A stretch of DNA of 21,339 nt from Ophiostoma sp. CBS 140.51 (taxonomy: Eukaryota; Ascomycota; Sordariomycetes; Ophiostomatales; Ophiostomataceae). The position numbers were made by a program, and so were the translations under genes. Positions 18,516-21,339 of this stretch are shown in pieces (the first letter of the stretch is position 1; every line of letters starts with the position of its first letter). The stretch spans positions 1 through 21,339 of the forward strand of contig JANSLP010000458.1 of NCBI GenBank assembly GCA_029298735.1, given 5' to 3'. A model generated the notes under the pieces. That model saw nothing but the letters and a program-made list of their open reading frames with translations. It had not been told where the DNA came from and did not search any database.

Positions 18516-19703
18516 TCAAAAAAGACTACCAGCCATATCCATGACCCAGTCACCGGCGTCGGAACCGCTACTGGAGTCGGAGTCGATGGAAGGAAGGGAT
18601 GGTGATGAGAAGGAGGAGGGGGTTGCGGCACCCTCTTCTGTACTGTCATCCATCCCCATCTCCATCTCAGGCTCGAGTTCATAAATGACTCTCACCGGAG
18701 ACGAAGAGGGCGGGGACAGTGACCAGTCAGTGATCACATCGGAACTGTCTTCGGGAACAGACGCCAAGTACGCGGCCATTTCTTCGTCCTGAAGGAAGCG
18801 GGCCAGCGCGGCATCATCCGCCAGGTTGGAAAAGGAGAGGTCGAGCGAAGGGAGTGTCGGGTCAAGGTCGGCGTTGAAGTCGGAGAAGCCTTCTGAGAAT
18901 TCGTCGACCGTCGTCCGGGGGGAACGACCCCGCGCCCGGCCACGCGACCGATCACCTTCTGCGACCGAGATAGAGTACGTCGGCACGTCGTGCACGATCG
19001 TGTCCAGGCCGAAGCCGGCACCACAAGCGTGCTCGTTGTCGTAGAACAGACCCAGACGATACAGTTCGGCAGTGTCACCATCCGTACTTGACTCGGACAG
19101 CCGCCGCTTGGTGGTCGACGCATCCCGGAACGCACCCTGGCGCTCCAGGGAAGGAGGCCGGTTTGTCCGTCTCGCTGACCGCGTCCAAGCTGGTGTGGTC
19201 ACTGGCGGCGCTGGTCGAGAACGGTCCGGGCAGGGTGGCCGCGGTCGAGATGCTGCCATCTCGTTGATACATGCATCGCGCACTGACTTGCGGTGGCCGC
19301 GCACACTGGCACTGTTGTAGGAGTGGCGCTTGGGCGACAACGTGGTCGTCTGTTGCAGCAGCCGGATCTGGTGTGGCCGCAGACGGCGGGGCCACAGTCC
19401 TCCGGCATTCTGTTTAAGGAGAGCGACCTCACTGGACTCGCGCATGCCGCCGCCACAAGAAATGTTATGATACTCGTACTCGTAGCGGTAGGCCCAGCTG
19501 GCCTGGCGACGGGCGCTCAGACGGGCCTTGCTGGGTCCATGGTGCCAGTCGTGCAGCTGAGTACCCGAAGGCGGGAGGTGGCGGTCGTAGAAGAGGTCGG
19601 GAAGATAAGGATGAGCATCGTGTCCATCCGAAAGAAGAGGAGGAGAATCTCGAGTCGAGGGCGAAGGGTCGCCGTCGGCCTGGGAGTAGAGAACAAGACC
19701 CAT
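18516..19703 (-). CDS. disordered orphan protein with acidic C-terminus, 395 aa
   Basis: Single-exon gene of unknown function. The first ATG in frame is at 19703; the frame is open to 19736 but that codon is GTG. The N-terminal half is rich in Pro, Ser, Arg and His, with a Tyr/Glu stretch (YRYEYEYH at 73-80) and an Arg-rich region (about 115-200). A compact, ordered-looking segment follows at about 213-250 (ELYRLGLFYDNEH, then DTIVHDVPTYSI), then a basic RGRARGRS patch at 254-261 that could bind nucleic acid or act in nuclear import. The last 130 residues are acidic and Ser-rich, with regularly spaced Phe/Leu (DEFSEGFSDFNADLD, ARFLQDEEM), like an activation domain. No enzyme motif or membrane segment is visible. 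A nuclear regulatory role is a guess from composition. GC-rich third positions and length support a real gene. Confidence 0.7.
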   Translation of the reverse strand: MGLVLYSQADGDPSPSTRDSPPLLSDGHDAHPYLPDLFYDRHLPPSGTQLHDWHHGPSKARLSARRQASWAYRYEYEYHNISCGGGMRESSEVALLKQNAGGLWPRRLRPHQIRLLQQTTTLSPKRHSYNSASVRGHRKSVRDACINEMAASRPRPPCPDRSRPAPPVTTPAWTRSARRTNRPPSLERQGAFRDASTTKRRLSESSTDGDTAELYRLGLFYDNEHACGAGFGLDTIVHDVPTYSISVAEGDRSRGRARGRSPRTTVDEFSEGFSDFNADLDPTLPSLDLSFSNLADDAALARFLQDEEMAAYLASVPEDSSDVITDWSLSPPSSSPVRVIYELEPEMEMGMDDSTEEGAATPSSFSSPSLPSIDSDSSSGSDAGDWVMDMAGSLF

Positions 19704-20063
19704 GTTCGTGAGTAGTTGTCGAGGAGGGGATCTCACTACTTATGTAACGAGGGAGGGGAGGTTATTGAGAAAAGAACAAGGAAAGACCACCAGATTTGGA
19801 AGTGGGCCAACACTCTGGTAGAGATGATGCAATCACTAATAAGAAAGCTGCAAGAAAGGGATAGTGGATAGTGGAGGTCAAAGTTAAAGTGTTTTAGTGA
19901 GGAATGGGAGGAATGGGAGAGATAGCGGAGCTATTCTGGGAAGCTTTGAAGGATTAAAGAACAAAGGAGGCAAAAAACAAGAATCAAGGCTCAAGGCGTC
20001 AAGCGAGAAATGGGTGACGATATATATCGTGAGTGGCTGTCAGTACGAGACAAGGGTCATCCA

Positions 20064-20090
20064 GGCAGGAAAGGCAGGAAAGGCAGGAAC
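20064..20090. repeat. three tandem GGCAGGAAA units
   Basis: GGCAGGAAA, GGCAGGAAA and GGCAGGAAC follow each other without a gap. The array lies about 370 bp upstream of the orphan gene's start codon and is probably a slippage-prone minisatellite seed. Confidence 0.75.
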
Positions 20091-20584
20091 GGGGCTACTT
20101 TAGCTACGGTTAGGCATATGGGGCGGGCAGACGGCACGGCAGACGACAGGCCTTGGTTTTCGAGGTTATGCTTCGAGTTTGACCAGAGTTCACTCACGCC
20201 AAAACATTTTGAGAAAGGTCAGCGAGATGGAGACTCAGACGTTTCCTTGGTCAGTGTTGGAGGAATCGAGGCTGTTGATTCTCTGTTGGCCTCACTTTTC
20301 TATTTGTCTACTTGACTGTTTTGCTCGCCGTGCCTCGCCGTTCTCGAAACGCTTCGCCGTGTTGACTCACTTTCTGGCGAGTGGGTTTTGAGTGTTTTGT
20401 GTGGACTTTAATGGAGATTGGTGGGTTTGGCGTCAACGAAAACGTGCCAGGAGGCCGCTATTGCTCGTTTGGGCTGCTGGGCTGCTTTTGTGGTGGGTGG
20501 TGCCTTCCTCTGCCTCCCCTGCCTGCCAAATTACAGCGGTGTAAGGGCTGTCTTCAGTGTGGTCCAGTGTGGCCGCCGTGTTAT

Positions 20585-20592
20585 CTGATTGG
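20585..20592 (-). promoter_or_regulatory. CCAAT box (CCAATCAG)
   Basis: The minus strand reads AGCCAATCAG, an exact CCAATCAG match to the preferred HAP/CBC site. It lies about 880 bp upstream of the orphan gene, on the same strand. That is far for a core CCAAT box unless the leader is long. Confidence 0.3.
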
Positions 20593-21148
20593 CTGGGTTT
20601 GGCTGGCAGTGGACACCCTTGTGACTTTTAGGGGCGCAGCAGGTGCCTTCTCCAAGGCAGACAGGGCGGAACGAGGGAAGGCCCAGGCCCGGGACAGGCC
20701 GTGTTGACCCTAAAACATTCGTATTTCAACACCTAGACAAATCAACCCACACCCCATGCTGCCTGTCTACTCATTAATGTGTTGGCGAGGAAGGTGCGAA
20801 TCAGGTGCAAATAAGGCATCAAACGAGAAAGAGAGAAATCAACAAAATGGAAATATTTACATGTGTCTTTTTGAGGACATGAAAGTGAACATTTGTTTCG
20901 TTGCCAATAATCCAAACTCAATTTTTCATGCTAAAGAGGTTGACTTCACGATACGCCACTCGAAAAGTCATGACGCAGAAGGCCTGACTGAAGCGGGCCC
21001 TGTGACGTGCCTTGGAAGAAAATGGGGTCGAGGAAAGGGAAAAGGGAAAATAGAGTCTCAAAAGAGAAAACCCTGTCTCGAAAACTCAGGAACGTAGGAA
21101 CACTCTCTTTCGGCTATATCTTCCCCGCATTCGACTTCTGACATCGTA

Positions 21149-21337
21149 TTACTTGGCAGAAGACTCACTGAAGCATGTGGTCATTGTGTCATATCGTTGC
21201 TTTTGGAGGAATTGATAAGAATTGTTATATTCTGGCTCGTTGGTGGCCGGCGGCGTCTCGACACCTCCAGCTCCAAATCGCCGTGGGTCAAGAAGGGCGA
21301 GGCACGTGAATGGGACCGTGATAAAGTCGCGGGCAAC
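21149..21337 (-). CDS. possible C-terminal fragment of a gene entering from the right edge
   Basis: An open minus-strand frame of 62 codons runs from the right edge to TAA at 21149-21151. The peptide begins VARDFITVPFTCLALLDPRRF, continues with a Pro/Thr/Asn linker and ends near CFSESSAK. Composition is balanced and the edge-proximal part is GC-rich at third positions. No family is recognised. The opposite strand is also open here and reads a coding-like stretch (SPWVKKGEAREWDRDKV), so the strand is not certain; the minus frame is preferred because it ends in a stop and looks protein-like throughout. Confidence 0.35.
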   Translation of the reverse strand, partial: VARDFITVPFTCLALLDPRRFGAGGVETPPATNEPEYNNSYQFLQKQRYDTMTTCFSESSAK

Positions 21338-21339
21338 GA

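Larger units (their letters stand above)
19704..21148. other. gene-poor region upstream of the orphan gene
   Basis: The left part (19704 to about 20600) should contain the promoter and leader of the minus-strand orphan gene. It shows AG-rich sequence on the plus strand, hence CT-rich on the gene's sense strand, several short tandem repeats and a CCAAT box. Two plus-strand ATG frames (20010-20315, 101 codons; 20756-21097, 113 codons) have no codon bias or motif that I recognise and were not called as genes. Confidence 0.5.

Noticed and set aside
20010..20315. 101-codon plus ATG frame upstream of the orphan gene
   Set aside because: It spans a GGCAGGAAA tandem array and lies in the presumed promoter of the minus-strand gene. 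Composition shows no domain.
20756..21097. 113-codon plus ATG frame rich in Lys and Asn
   Set aside because: Third positions are not GC-biased, the C-terminal part is a GGAAAAGGG-type low-complexity run, and no motif is recognised.
1..21339. CRISPR array, integrated virus, retrotransposon or secondary-metabolite cluster
   Set aside because: No regularly spaced repeats, long terminal repeats, reverse transcriptase, transposase, PKS or NRPS sequence is visible. The only polymerase is a cellular RdRP with the DYDGD motif.

Overview
The window looks like nuclear DNA of a filamentous ascomycete (Pezizomycotina, most likely a Sordariomycete). Three things point there. The introns are short (51-78 nt, plus one of 189 nt), with GTAAGT-type donors, CTAAC/CTGAC branch points and CAG/TAG acceptors. 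Exons are GC-rich and lie between AT- or pyrimidine-rich intergenic DNA. The protein families are fungal: a Zn2Cys6 regulator with a fungal_trans-like middle region, a QDE-1-type cellular RNA-dependent RNA polymerase, and a fungal O-fucosyltransferase-like Golgi/ER protein. I see no bacterial operons, no CRISPR array, no rRNA or tRNA gene and no intact transposon.

Layout from left to right. (1) 2-61, plus: last 19 codons of a gene that enters from the left. (2) 204-3158, minus: an eight-exon Zn2Cys6 transcription factor, 799 aa as I splice it. (3) 3159-4716: divergent promoter region with a helically phased trio of GATA-type sites, a CCAAT box and an E-box. (4) 4717-9180, plus: a two-exon cellular RdRP, 1465 aa, with the DYDGD catalytic motif at 1008-1012. 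(5) 9628-11064, minus: a 478-aa PLP-dependent class V aminotransferase-fold enzyme, possibly the ergothioneine C-S lyase Egt2. (6) 11065-15673: about 4.6 kb without a convincing gene. Its last 0.5 kb is a strikingly pyrimidine-rich leader. (7) 15674-17092, plus: a 472-aa type II membrane O-fucosyltransferase-like protein. (8) 18516-19703, minus: a 395-aa intrinsically disordered orphan protein with an acidic tail. (9) 19704-21148: gene-poor. (10) 21149-21337, minus: a doubtful C-terminal coding fragment that runs off the right edge.

The genes do not form a pathway cluster. The clearest functional anchor is the RdRP, which would make double-stranded or aberrant-RNA copies for RNA silencing (quelling-type). 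The transcription factor shares its promoter region, so the two could share inputs, but nothing in the sequence proves co-regulation. The left-hand gene/TF and the RdRP/PLP enzyme are convergent pairs with 142 and 447 bp between stop codons, so overlapping 3' ends are plausible.

The most interesting small-scale signals are: a three-codon upstream ORF that ends 8 nt before the RdRP start; an RdRP intron at the boundary between the variable N-terminus and the catalytic core; a seven-codon upstream ORF that ends 2 nt before the fucosyltransferase-like start; and a T6 run at the orphan gene's stop codon, beyond which an acidic reading frame continues one base out of frame. I found no clear sign of a wholly new multi-gene system.
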